Below are positions 50,473 to 61,039 of a stretch of DNA of 64,000 nucleotides, piece by piece. The notes under the pieces were generated by a model. It was not told the DNA's origin. It did no database searches and worked only from the letters and a program-made list of their open reading frames with translations. This stretch comes from Zygnema cylindricum. Its lineage: Eukaryota; Streptophyta; Zygnematophyceae; Zygnematales; Zygnemataceae. Every line of letters starts with the position of its first letter. Positions within the stretch are counted from its first letter, which is position 1. The translations under genes and the position numbers were made by a program. The DNA lies in the NCBI GenBank assembly GCA_037447655.1, contig JBBHKE010001718.1:62001-126000 (forward strand), given 5' to 3'.

Positions 50473-51637
50473 TGTTGAAATATAAGTATTTTATATGTCT
50501 GAATAAAGGAAAAATTAATAAGAGGAAGTCGACAAAGGCAGCCTGCCTCTCGCTCTAATCTCCAAACCCCCACACTTGACGCAGTCACTGAAGGTTGGAG
50601 AGGAAGCTAGAGCCATGGCTGCCCATGCTGCCCACAAAGAGAGACAGGCTGTAGTTTTTGGTAGGTTTACCAAAAGGGACTTGGCGGACCCAGGATTTGA
50701 TCTTGGTACCTAGCGTCCTTCAAAAATCCGATAGCCAGTTGCTTTATCCTATAGTCTAGGACCAGTGCTAGAATATATAAGATACGATAATTATATAAAC
50801 ATTAGCCACGAAATATGTTTCATTAAATGGATTACGAGACGAACTGTACACGGAAATGATTTAGACCGCACGAATTCCGTACCACACGGAATTAACGAAA
50901 CGACATTTTATTTCGACGGTCAGTATTAAACGTCGGTTTTCATCGACTGCCGTGGTGCGAGCCGGAATTCCCGAATGGCCGCCTTGAGGTTTTCGGGCGC
51001 CGCCACTCCGGATGACACGTGACAATAACTTAGAGGATTGCGCAATCTTCGGAGCGCGAGACGACAAGTCCGGATGTGACAACTGTTACATTATGGCGAT
51101 GTCGTACATGGACCATACAGAAAGTACTCCGACACCTGTACTTTATTGTACGATACAATCATATGATTGGTTCGTACCTCAAAACTAGGGGGCTTAGAGA
51201 GGGGTTTTAGGACTTAGAATATTTTGGTAGGTAGCCGCCTCTCTCTCAGAGAGCATCTGTATAAATTGGCAAACTTTGCCATTTAATATCAACTCACTCG
51301 GTTGACCATTTTCAGTGATTCTTTATGCTGCCAACTCAAGGGAGTCCAAGCTACACAAGGGTGTAGTGTGTCAGAGTTTTTGCCTGCCAGGGTAACTGTA
51401 TTTATTATGGAAAGTCAAAGTGGGTGAATGTGTCCAAAACTCATATTCTAACTTTGCATTCTGTGGTGGAACTGAGCACGCAGAAAGTCTTATTACACAG
51501 GGGTGAAGTTGTATTGGGGTTGTGATTGTCAAAGGGTCAATCATTTGTGTTTGTATCAACTTGGAGTTGCCACTAACTAGATAAGCTTCGTTGGACCTCC
51601 TAATTCTTTGGGGGGGAATTGACCCCATAGAATTACA
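50473..51637 (+). repeat. 5' LTR of copia element I
   Basis: Starts TGTTGAAATATAAG and ends ATAGAATTACA. It matches 61040-62195. TATA-like TATAAAT at 51260-51266. It contains an antisense tRNA-like segment (about 50680-50770). Confidence 0.85.
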
Positions 51638-51652
51638 GGTTATGGGCCCACT
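51638..51652 (+). promoter_or_regulatory. Primer-binding site of element I (half-tRNA type)
   Basis: GGTTATGGGCCCACT directly follows the LTR. Fourteen of 15 bases match the complement of the anticodon arm of plant initiator tRNA-Met. Confidence 0.65.
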
Positions 51653-52646
51653 ATGTAGGGTGCCTATGTTTGCTGGAACAGGCTTCACTTATTGGGAGTT
51701 AACGATAGAGGGATTGCTTTTTGAAAAGCACACTTTGGGAATTGTTTCGGGACAAGTGAGGTGGCCGCCACCGGGCTTCGGTGGAACTCACTATGGAGAT
51801 TCATTTGGGGCTTCCCAAAAAACCAACTGGAGTTCAGATGCAACGGAAGGTGAAGGGAAAATCATTGCCATGGAAGAGGGAAAACGGGAAAAGGGAAAAG
51901 GAACACCTATGGTGAGGGGAGCTAGACTCTTGGCTACGGTTCCACTTGTAGGGGTTATATCTAAAAATTAAAAAAATGACGGTAAAATCTGGGAGTATAA
52001 AAACACTATAGCAAAATATCTCATATTTAGATACGTGTCTAAGCCCATAGCTATCACTCTTTTAAACCTAACCAAGTCTGCAAAAATCTGGGAAACACTG
52101 ATTCAAATTTATAAGAGTGAAACTATACAGATGCACCAATTAGTAAAACATGAAATAGAGGTCTATGTTTATAAAAGCGGTAGCATGATAGAGTTTTGCA
52201 ATAATATTGTTGCATTATATGTTGAGTTTGCTAGTGCAAGTTATGTAGAATCTGAGGTGAGAAAGATTAACACACTAATCATACAACTTCTAGATGAGTA
52301 CGAAGACATAATTTACTGTATGCTGGCAATGGATTGCTCCTCATGGACTTGGAGCATTACCATGGGGATGATTCTTGTGAGGGAAAGCACTTTGGAGCTT
52401 TGTAGGGGAAGAGACTGGGTGATTGCACTGACATCTGGTGGTGATTGGCGGAAGCGTGATTGGAGGAACGATGATGACTCGCGGAAGCATGATGAGAGGA
52501 AGAAAGACAAAGGCAAACCTTATCGAAACTTCGGTGGAAAGAGAGGGAGAGGAAAAGAATGGGGAGCTTTGAAAAAATGGGCTTGCTTCTTTTGTAGGGA
52601 ACCGGGTCATTATATGGAACAATGCCCTTGTTTGGAAGAACTTTGA
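51638..52646 (+). pseudogene. gag of copia element I, one in-frame stop
   Basis: The frame starts at the ATG within the primer-binding site (MGPLCRVPMFAGTGFTYWEL), reaches a TAA at 51969, then continues in the same frame (NDGKIWEYKNTIAKYLIFRY) to 52646. It ends with an intact zinc knuckle, CFFCREPGHYMEQC, of CX2CX4HX4C type. It is interrupted 64 bp later by element II. Homologous to the gag of elements II and III. Confidence 0.75.
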
Positions 52647-52932
52647 AGTTAGTATGTTAATGAGGAGGAAGAAGGGGAAGAGGAGAAAGAGCATGATAAT
52701 ATTTTGGAGCTTTTTGTTGAAATCACTAGATTTAGGGGAGATATTTTCTAGGTCTTAATTAAAAAGGAAAAAGAAAGCACATGCAGCCTGCCTCCACCTT
52801 CTCTCACTAGCCCCCATACTTGTTGTAGTCACTCAAGGAGAGAGAGGGCGGTGGAGCCATGGCTGCCTTAGCTCCATAGGCAAGGCTTAAGAGTGACCTA
52901 AGTCACTCTCAACCAAAAAGGTTCAGTTCGGC

Positions 52933-52992
52933 AGGACTCGAACCTTCGACCGGTAGGGCGAGGCGTAGCCGTCAACCCTTACCAGTCTGTCA
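52933..52992 (-). other. Antisense tRNA-like (Pol III A/B box) segment in the LTR of element II
   Basis: On the minus strand an A-box-like TGACAGACTGG (52992-52982) precedes a perfect B box GGTTCGAGTCC (52943-52933) at tRNA-like spacing. The same pair is in the 3' LTR (58353-58343 and 58306-58296). No proper acceptor stem could be drawn, so this is not called a tRNA gene. Confidence 0.5.
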
Positions 52993-53484
52993 TAGTAGTC
53001 CGTTAGGATACATGGGGTTTGATAGCTATTTAAACAATAGATAGGGGACTAATCTCATTAACGGAATTACAAATAGAATACATAGACACTAGTTGGAGTT
53101 TTAGTTCGCACGAATTAAATAAACCGGACATTTGTTTTTGAACGACTGTCGTTTAAAGCCGGTTTTGATCCTACGGCCAGCACCATCGCCGAGATCCAGT
53201 AATGGCCGCCTTGGCGGTTTTTGGTCGTGACATAACCTGGCGACACGTGGCACGATGTCATTGAGAAGAGGAAATCCCGGAGAGCATGAAGACATGTCCG
53301 CAAGAGACATGCGTTCACTCCATGGCCTTGTCGTACACAGGCCGTACAGAAAGTACATCGGTCGTAATACCTTTCTGTACTCTACACTCTTCTGATTGGT
53401 TCCGTACCTCAGTAGATAAGAGTTGTGAGAGGGTTTAGGACTTAGTAGATTGAGGAGGTAGCCGCCTCTCTCCCAATAAGCTTG

Positions 53485-53492
53485 TATAAATA
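53485..53492 (+). promoter_or_regulatory. TATA box in the element II 5' LTR
   Basis: TATAAATA, repeated at 58847-58854 in the 3' LTR. Position about 220 bp before the LTR end fits a U3/R start site. Confidence 0.55.
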
Positions 53493-53687
53493 TTGGCATC
53501 TTGGCCACTCCATAATTAATCGCCTGGTTGGGCGTTTTTAGTGATTCTTCTTGCTGTAGACTCAAGGGAGTCCATACTGCACAGGGGAGCAGTCACATTA
53601 TCTATTTGCTTGCTTGGGTGGCAGTTGCTCTAGTTGAAAGTGGGCTAGTTGAAAACTACCTAGAGGCTTCCTCAATTTTTGGTCCAA

Positions 53688-56600
53688 ATGGGGGACACAG
53701 AATTGCAAGTTATGGGCCCACCCTCTAGGGTGCCCATATTCAACGGATCTGGGTTCATTTACTGGAAAGCTATGATGACAGGGGCATTGTGTGAGAAACG
53801 ATATTGGGGTATTGTTAGTGGACAAGTGAAACGTCCGTCTCAAGGAACTCCACCAAGGTTTGGAGGAGTGAGGTTTTCTGCAGCAGGATCTGCTCCAACA
53901 AAGGAGACAGATGATGGGGACAGCAATGTGTCCGAAAAGGGGAAAGGAAAGGAGACACCTCTCACTCCTATTGCCACGGCACCCGGAGCGGTGGCCGTGA
54001 AGACCAAGGAAAACGACATTCAGATGTGGGAGTACACCAACAGGAATGCGAAGCACTTCATTCTGAGGCACCTCACTCAAGCTTTGGCGACCTCTCACCT
54101 TCACATCTTCAAGGCCAAGGAGTTGTGGATGACCTTAGTGGAGACCTATAGAGCACGCACCATGCAGGAGCTCCAGCTGGTTGAGCAAAGGCTGATGAGT
54201 TACACTTTCAAAGGAGGAAAGATGTTGGACTATTGCAGCGATCTCTCTTGTCTGTACATGGAGATGGAAAGTGCCGAATGGACTGGCACTATGAAGATGA
54301 AAGTTAACACTCTCATCATGAAGTTGCCGGAGGAGTATGAAAATATAGTGTACCGAGTGCAAGAAATGGATGATAGTGCTTGGAAGTGGAACACCGTGGT
54401 CCGGATGATACTTGTGTATGAGAACACCATTGAGATTTGGAGAGGAGGAAAGAGCGTTCAAGCTCTAGTTGCCGGAACGGACCGGTGGAGGAAGGATCCG
54501 AAGAAGCCGTACAACAGCTTCAAAGGGGAAAAGAACCAATCTGGAGAAGCGAGGACTCCAAAGGGCCTTTTCCAATTCTGCAAAAAGCCATGGCACTTCA
54601 TAGCTGATTGCATCAAGCTATCAGAGCTGAGGCTTTAAGAAAATCGTGGAGGGGGTTCTCACAGAGGGAAGAAGAAAGCACTTGTGGTCACACGAGTGAA
54701 AGGAGAGACCGAGGAGGACGAATCGTCCGAGGAGGAAGATGGGGAGCTTCTTCTTGAAGAGAATCTAGAGGAGAAGGAGATCCCTCGGAAACAGAAGTGT
54801 GCCCTTGGAGCCATTCGGGAAGCTCTAAAGGAGGGATGGATCATCGACTCAGGTGCATCTATGCATATGTGTCGTGACAAGCACCTCTTCACTAAGCTAA
54901 AAAAGATCCCTACTGTCGAAATAAAGTATGGGGATGGGAGAGTAGTTACCGCAGATCTAGTGGGCTCGGTAGACCTGAAAGTCTTAGTGGAGGGTAAGAC
55001 TTCTATTCTCACCTTTTCAGATAGCAATATATAGCTATATATTCCTCAGCTGAGTAAGAATCTTGTGTCTACCTCTGTATTAGATGACAAGGATTTTGAT
55101 ACCTTCACTAGAAAGGGAGTCTTTACAGCTAAGTATGGAGATGAAGTTTACTTCACAACAGATAAGGGTAGCGAAGGAATGTTTAGGTTTAACCTGAGTA
55201 ATGAAAAGAAAAATGCTTACTATGGTGGTGTCCCGAGCTTGATGATCTGGCATAAGCGTTTGGGACATGTGCATTTTGATAGACTGAGGGAAATGAAGAT
55301 GCTCGGTGTAGTAGAAGGCATTCAGTTTGGGGATAGTGAAATGATGAATGATTGTAGTGGCTGTGCCCAAGGTAAGGCTCAAAGACTTCCCTTTCCCAAA
55401 ACTGCCACATATAGAGGTGAGAAAGTACTAGATCTGGTCCACACAGATATCTGTGGACCAGCAAGAGTACCTCCAGTTGGGGGGAAGAGGTATATGTTGA
55501 AAATTAGTGATGATTGGTCTAGATATTCCACAGTCTATTTCTTAAAAACAAAGTCTGAAACACCAAAGTACTTTAAAGAATACAAAGCCTAGAGTGAGAA
55601 GTTGCACGGAACCCCCATTAAGAGAATAAGGAGTGATAATGGGAGAGAGTACACCTCTAACCAGTTTGAGGATTATTTGAGAGATGAGGGAGTTCAGTAA
55701 CAGAAAACTGTACCAAATAATCCAGAACAAAATGGGTTAGCTGAGAGGTTAAACCGGACTTTGGGAGATAGTGTATGCAGTATGTTGGCAGATAAGAAAA
55801 TAAGAAGAAGATTTTGGGCAAAAGCCATGAACTGTGCTAACTACATTAAAAATAGAGTCCTCACTACAGCTGATAAAGGGATGGCCCCTTATGAGAGATG
55901 GGTTGGAAGGAAACCGAATATCTCTCACTTGAAAGTATTCGGTAGTCAAGTTTACAGTCTTGACACAGATAAGAAAAACCGGAAACTAGATGCTAAAAGG
56001 AAACCGGGATATTTTGTGGGATATGACGAGGATGTTAAGGGATATAGAGTCTATGACTTAGCTAAACAAGATATCATTCTGGTAAAGCATCTAGTTGTCA
56101 TGGATGAAGGGAAGTCTTTTGATCCCTTCAAATACACTAAGAAAATCAGAATCAGTTTTGAGTCCGAGAGTGAGGAGGACTTAGATCTTCCCATAAGGGA
56201 CACTAGTGAAAACATGATTGCACATCCAGGGGAGATAAAAGATGGGGGATATATACTGGAATCCCCTCATATTCTTACACACTTTGAGGAGAGAGAGGAA
56301 GAGGAGTCAGAACCGGTTTCCATGGATAGGGGAGCTGATGAGACAGTGCGGAGGAATACAAGACTTCCCTCCATTCCAGCTTCGGACTTTGAGGGAGGAC
56401 GGAGGAGCAGCAAAAGGCTTCAAGAAAAACAGGTTGCTCACAAGGTAACAAAGCTTTCTCACCCATATGAGCCTCAGTCATACTCGGGGGCAATGGACAG
56501 TCCGAAGAAAGAGAGATGGGTCAGAGCAATAAATGATGAGATGGCCTCAATCATGGTGGCAAATACTTGGGAGCTGGTGGACTGTCCACCAGATAGAAAA

Positions 56601-58062
56601 CCTATTGGCTGTAAATGGGTATTTAAACTGAAACTGAACCCAAATAATACCATTGACAGATATAAGGCTCGGTTGGTGGCAAAAGGGTTCACCCAAAAAG
56701 AAAGGATAGATTATAAGGAGACCTTTGCTCCGGTAGTTCGATTCCCATCTGTAAGGATCCTCCTTAGTTTAGCAGCAGCGGAAGACATGCAGATCCATCA
56801 GATGGATATTAAAATCGCCTTCCTCAACGGTGAACTGGAGGAGGAAATCTTCATGCGGCAACCAGAAGGTTTTGTAGAGGAAGGAGAGGAAAACAAAGCC
56901 CGCAGACTTATAAAGTCCTTATATGGACTAAAGCAGCCCCCCAGACAATGGAATAAGAAACTAGATGAGTTTCTTACAAGTCTGGGGTATATTCGGATCA
57001 GTTATGACCATTCTATTTATATGTTTGAGGATGAGAATAGTGTGATTTTTATTGCGATTTATGTGGATGATTTGCTGGTATTGAGTAAGTCTATGGAAAA
57101 GATAAATAGGCTAAAGAAAGATCTTAGAAGTAGATTTGACATGAAGGATTTAGGGGAGGCTAAATATATTATGGGAATTCAAATGGAAATGGATAGGGGG
57201 AAGAGGATAATCAGACTTACTCAGAAAGAGGCTATAGGTAATATGCTGGAGAAATTTCAGATGGAGAATGCTAACAGTTGTACCACTCCCATGGACTTGA
57301 AGAAAGTAAGTGATGGGAGTGTAGAAGGAGGAGTGATAATGTTAAATGATCATATGGGTCCAGAAGAGAGGCAGTTTATGAAGTCTATTCCTTACAGACA
57401 GGTTGTAGGAAGTTTACTTTACTTTATGAATTGTTCCAGACCTGACATAGCTGCAGCTATTGCACTCCCCAGTAGGAGTCTTAATGATCCCAGAAAGAGA
57501 GACTAGGAGGCAGCCAAGAGAGTAATGCGATACCTGGTGGGAACTAGGGATCTATGGTTGCATTTGGGAGGGGAGCACACTGACATCACTACTTGGAGTG
57601 ATGCCAATTATGGGGATGCACCTATGAGAAGATGCACTTCTGGGTGTGTATTGTATGTGGGAGTAGGTGGGTGCTATTCGAGCAGCAAGCAACAAAAGGT
57701 TGTTGCCCAGTCCACTATGGAGGCTGAGTACATGGCCTCTTGTTCTGCTGTGAAAGAACTGATGTGGATGAAGTCTTTGTTCCAAGAATTGGGGTACATG
57801 AAGGATGGGAGTGCATGAAGTGTTTTGTGATAATCAGGCTGCAATTGCAATTGTAGCCAATCCAAAACATCATTTCAAAGCTAAGCATATGGACATAAGA
57901 TTGAGTTTTGTGAGGGAAAAGGTAGAAAATTAAATTGTGATTTTGGTGTATAGGAGTGATTGGGAAATGGTGGCTGATATGATAACAAAGCCTGTGCCAT
58001 CTCCCAAGCCAAAGTACTGTAGAGAAAAGTGTGGATTAAAAGAGAAAATAAAATTAGACTAG
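53688..58062 (+). pseudogene. gag-pol of copia element II, five in-frame stops and one frameshift
   Basis: One frame carries all domains in copia order. Gag (from ATG 53688) ends in a knuckle whose first Cys is Phe (FCKKPWHFIADC). Protease: IIDSGASMHMC at about 54840. Integrase: zinc finger HKRLGHVHFDRL ... CSGCAQGK (55250-55380) and the DDE region VHTDICGP ... RSDNGREY ... PEQNGLAERLN (55437-55752). RT: KWVFKLKLNPNN, QMDIKIAFLNGELEEE and YVDD (57060-57071). RNase H: TWSDANYGDAP, STMEAEYMAS, CDNQAAIAI. Stops: TAA 54636, TAG 55032, TAG 55590, TAA 55698, TAG 57504. A frameshift lies near 57816, then a stop at 57931. Stops 55590 and 57504 sit where relatives have Trp. Confidence 0.92.
53708..53722 (+). 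promoter_or_regulatory. Primer-binding site of element II, complementary to initiator tRNA-Met anticodon arm
   Basis: AGTTATGGGCCCACC immediately follows the LTR terminal CA. Fourteen of 15 bases match the complement of GGTGGGCCCATAACC in plant initiator tRNA-Met (remembered sequence). The usual 3'-end primer site TGGTATCAGAGC is absent. Confidence 0.7.
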
Positions 58063-58075
58063 AAAATAAGGGGAG
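58061..58075 (+). promoter_or_regulatory. Polypurine tract of element II
   Basis: AGAAAATAAGGGGAG lies directly before the 3' LTR. Element I has AGAAAATAAAGGGAG at 61025-61039. Confidence 0.8.
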
Positions 58076-59084
58076 TGTTGAAAACACTAGATTTAAGGGG
58101 AGGTATTTTTTAGGTCTTAATTAAAAAGGAAAAAGAAAGCACAGGCAGCCTGCCTCCACCTTCTCTCACTAGCCCCCATACTTGTTGTAGTCATTGAAGG
58201 AGAGAGAGGGCGGTGGAGCCATGGCTCCCTTAGCTCCATAGGCAAGGCTTAAAAGTGACCTAAGTCACTCTCAACCAAAAAGGTTGAGTCCGGCAGGACT
58301 CGAACCTCCGACCAGTAGGGCAAGGCGTAGCCGTCAACCCTTACCAGTCTGTCATAGTAGTCCGTTAGGATACATGGGGTTTGATAGCTATTTAAACAAT
58401 AGATAGGGGACTAATCCGATTAACGGAATTACAAATAGAATACATAGAAACTAGTTGGAGTTTTAGTTCTCACGAAACAAATGAACCGGACATTTGTTTT
58501 TGAACGGCTGTCGTTTAAAGTCGGTTTTGATTCGACGGCCCGCACCATCGCCGAGATCCCGTAATGGCCGCCTTGGCGGTTTTCGGTCGTGACATGACCT
58601 GGCAACACGTGGCACGATGTCATTGAGAAGAGGAAATCCTGGAGAGCATGAGGACATGTCCGAAGAAGACATACGTTCACTCCATGGCCTTGTCGTACAC
58701 AAGCCGTACAGAAAATACATCGGCCGTAGTACCTTTCTGTACTGTACAGTCTTCTGATTGGTTCCGTACCTGAGTAGATAGGAGTTGTGAGAGGGTTTAG
58801 GACTTAGTAGATTGAGGAGGTAGCCGCCTCTCTCCCAATAAGCTTGTATAAATATTGGTATCTTGGCCACTCCATAATTAATCGCTTGGTTGGGCGTTTT
58901 CAATGATTCTTCTTGTTGTGGACTCAGGGGAGTCCAGACTGCACAGGGGTGCAATTAGATTATCTATTTGCCTACTTGGGTGGCAGTTTCTCTAGTTGAA
59001 AGTGGGTTAGTTGAAAGTGGGTTAGTTGAAAACTACGTAGAGGCTTCCTCAATTTTTGTTCCAAATGGGGGACACTGAATTGCA
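58076..59084 (+). repeat. 3' LTR of copia element II (1009 bp)
   Basis: TGTTGAAAACACTAG ... TGAATTGCA, followed by the duplicated CTTTT. It differs from the 5' LTR by scattered substitutions, so the insertion is not recent. Confidence 0.9.
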
Positions 59085-59399
59085 CTTTTTCACATTGGTA
59101 GAATAGAGAAGAGAGAAAAACACACAAAAATTCCACAAATGCAATAATGTGCTTTTGGAGGTATAAGGAAATTAATGGAAAGGGAGGTACTTGAGGGAGT
59201 TAGGTATGATGAGGATGTCAAAAAATGTAGAAAATATGAGTTAGAAATGAGAAAGTCATATCTTAGATCCATAATTGAAAAAGGGAAAAATAAAAATAAT
59301 AAAGATAATTTTATATTTATTTTGGAGACAGAAAAACTGGTCGGAAAAAGATACTTCAACGGATTCCAAGGAAAGGGGAGAAGTAAATCTAGAGGGGGT
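59085..59399 (+). pseudogene. Continuation of element I interior after element II
   Basis: Resumes gag-tail and integrase-remnant sequence (HIGRIEKREKN, DTSTDSKERGEVNLEG) homologous to element III at about 62930-62620, with stops and frameshifts. It is cut at 59399 by the solo LTR. Confidence 0.75.
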
Positions 59400-60456
59400 T
59401 GAAACTTTGAGACCTCTATAAGTCCTCAGAGTGGACAGCTTCCCAGAAGCCTCTAGGATAATCCTGACCCCTTTGTGTTTCAGCAAGAATAACTGCCACC
59501 CTGGCAGACAAACACTCTGACCACCTGCACCCCTGTGAAGGCAAGACTCCCTTGAGTCGATAGCAAAAAGAATCTCTGAATTTGCTCCCCTGCGCAGTAA
59601 GTTATGGGGGGTCAAAGTTGACCTTTTGTACAGGAGCTCTCTGGGAGAGAGGGTCCTATCTCCTAATTTTTCTAAGTCCTATCTCTCTCACAGACTCTAT
59701 CTACTGATGTACGGAAACAATCAGAATACAGTTCCGTACGCAAAAGTACATCTGCCGGTGTACTTAATGTACGGACATTGTACGACATGCCCTAAATGTC
59801 GACACATGTCATATCCGGATTCGGTGCCATAATCTCCGCAGATTCCACGATCCAATGTAATTACGCCACGCGTCATCCGATGTGGCGATGGCCACAAACC
59901 GGCGAAATCTTCTTCCGCGATCTCGGCGCTTAATTCCGGCCGTCCGATTAGAATCGAATTTAATCGTAGCCGTAATAAATACATGCCCGGTATTCGTTTC
60001 ACTTAATAAATAAATGCGCGGTATTGATTTCTTTCTCGTACCGTATTCCGTACTTATACATTACCGGATCTATGTATACCGTAAACAATTACAGTTAAAT
60101 GATTTATCCTACGTTTACATGTTTAAGTAATTATCAAACTATATACTACGTAATGTTACATCTAGAGTTAACGGCTAAGGCTACCGGCTACTTCCTGTCT
60201 GCCGGCCGGTAGGTACAAGGATCAATTCCTGTCGCCGACACATTCCTTTTAAATAAATAAACCCTAACTAATATAAATTTCCCGTAAACCTCTGGATAGC
60301 CTAGGTAGCCATGGCTCTAGCTCCCTCTTCAATTTCTCAGTGACTGCGACAAGTTTGAGAGTTTGGAGAGAGAAGTTAGAGGTAGACTGCCTCAGCTTCT
60401 TTCTATATTTCTATTTAGACCTAGAAAATACTAAAAATGTACCATTAATTTCTACA
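59400..60456 (-). mobile_element. Solo LTR (element IV), minus orientation, with 5-bp duplication GGGGT
   Basis: Read on the minus strand it starts TGTAGAAATTAATGG and ends CTCAAAGTTTCA. GGGGT flanks both sides (59395-59399 and 60457-60461). It shares LTR words with elements I and II (TATTTTCTAGGTCT; GACTCAAGGGAGTC near the end). No internal region remains, which fits LTR-LTR recombination. A B-box-like GGATCAATTCC lies at 60219-60229, again antisense to the LTR. Confidence 0.85.
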
Positions 60457-60461
60457 GGGGT

Positions 60462-61039
60462 TTTAAAGGATATGAGAGAAGAGGAAGGGGGAGGAGAAAT
60501 ATTTATTGGGAATAAAATTAGAAAGTGATAGTGGAAAGAATTCCATGGGAGAGAGTCTGGAAATTTCAGAAAATGGGGTGAGTATCATGGATAAAAATAT
60601 GAGTACGGAAGACATAGATCTTATGAGGAACTTAGTGGGGACTCTTGATTTAAGGATAAATTTGGGGGGTAATGGTTTTGTTATCACTCTTGGGAGTGAT
60701 GCCATCTATGAAGGTGTGCCTGTAAAAGGGTTAGCATCTGGTTGTGTGTTGCAGATTGGATACGGGGCTGGCTATTTGAATTGCAAGAGGGAAATTGGAT
60801 TTTGTGTGGATGGAAAAGAGATGAGGTGGATAAAATCTTTGTTCGGATTTATGAAAAGTGGGATGCTAAATTTTATGTGTAATCAACAAAATGCAATGTT
60901 TATTTCAGCTCATCTAACATACCTTTTTGAATATGTGGTTATTTACTTAAATATTTATGAGAACAAAAGAAAGAAGAAAAAGAAAAGAAAATGTATTTGG
61001 TAAGAGTTGAAAAGAAAGTATACTAGAAAATAAAGGGAG
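60462..61039 (+). pseudogene. Element I 3' interior with RNase H remnant and polypurine tract
   Basis: Continues from the interrupted GGGGTT junction (GGGGTTTTAAAGGATA) as in element III. A 165-codon frame (60506-61003) holds an eroded copia RNase H: LVGTLDLRINLGG, GSDAIYEGVPVKGLASGCVL and MRWIKSLFG, lacking the EAEY block. It ends in the polypurine tract before the LTR at 61040. Confidence 0.7.

Larger units (their letters stand above)
52715..53707 (+). repeat. 5' LTR of copia element II (993 bp)
   Basis: TGTTGAAATCACTAG ... AGAATTGCA. The 3' copy is 1009 bp and carries an extra 16-bp GAAAGTGGGTTAGTT-type duplication. TATAAATA at 53485-53492 is a plausible promoter. Confidence 0.9.
52715..59084 (+). 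mobile_element. Copia element II, full-length Ty1/copia retrotransposon (6370 bp)
   Basis: Complete structure: 5' LTR 52715-53707, primer-binding site 53708-53722, gag-pol 53688-58062 in one frame with stops, polypurine tract 58061-58075, 3' LTR 58076-59084. The 5-bp target duplication CTTTT lies at 52710-52714 and 59085-59089. It inserted into element I gag: reading across the gap restores the phrase found uninterrupted in element III (LHIGRMEKRE). Confidence 0.93.

Noticed and set aside
52933-52992. tRNA gene in the LTR
   Set aside because: A and B boxes are present but no acceptor stem and no convincing anticodon arm could be drawn.
53688-58062. Reassigned TAG/TAA codons in the pol frame
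   Set aside because: Stops occur only in this transposon; host genes here use TAA, TAG and TGA as normal ends. Decay is simpler.
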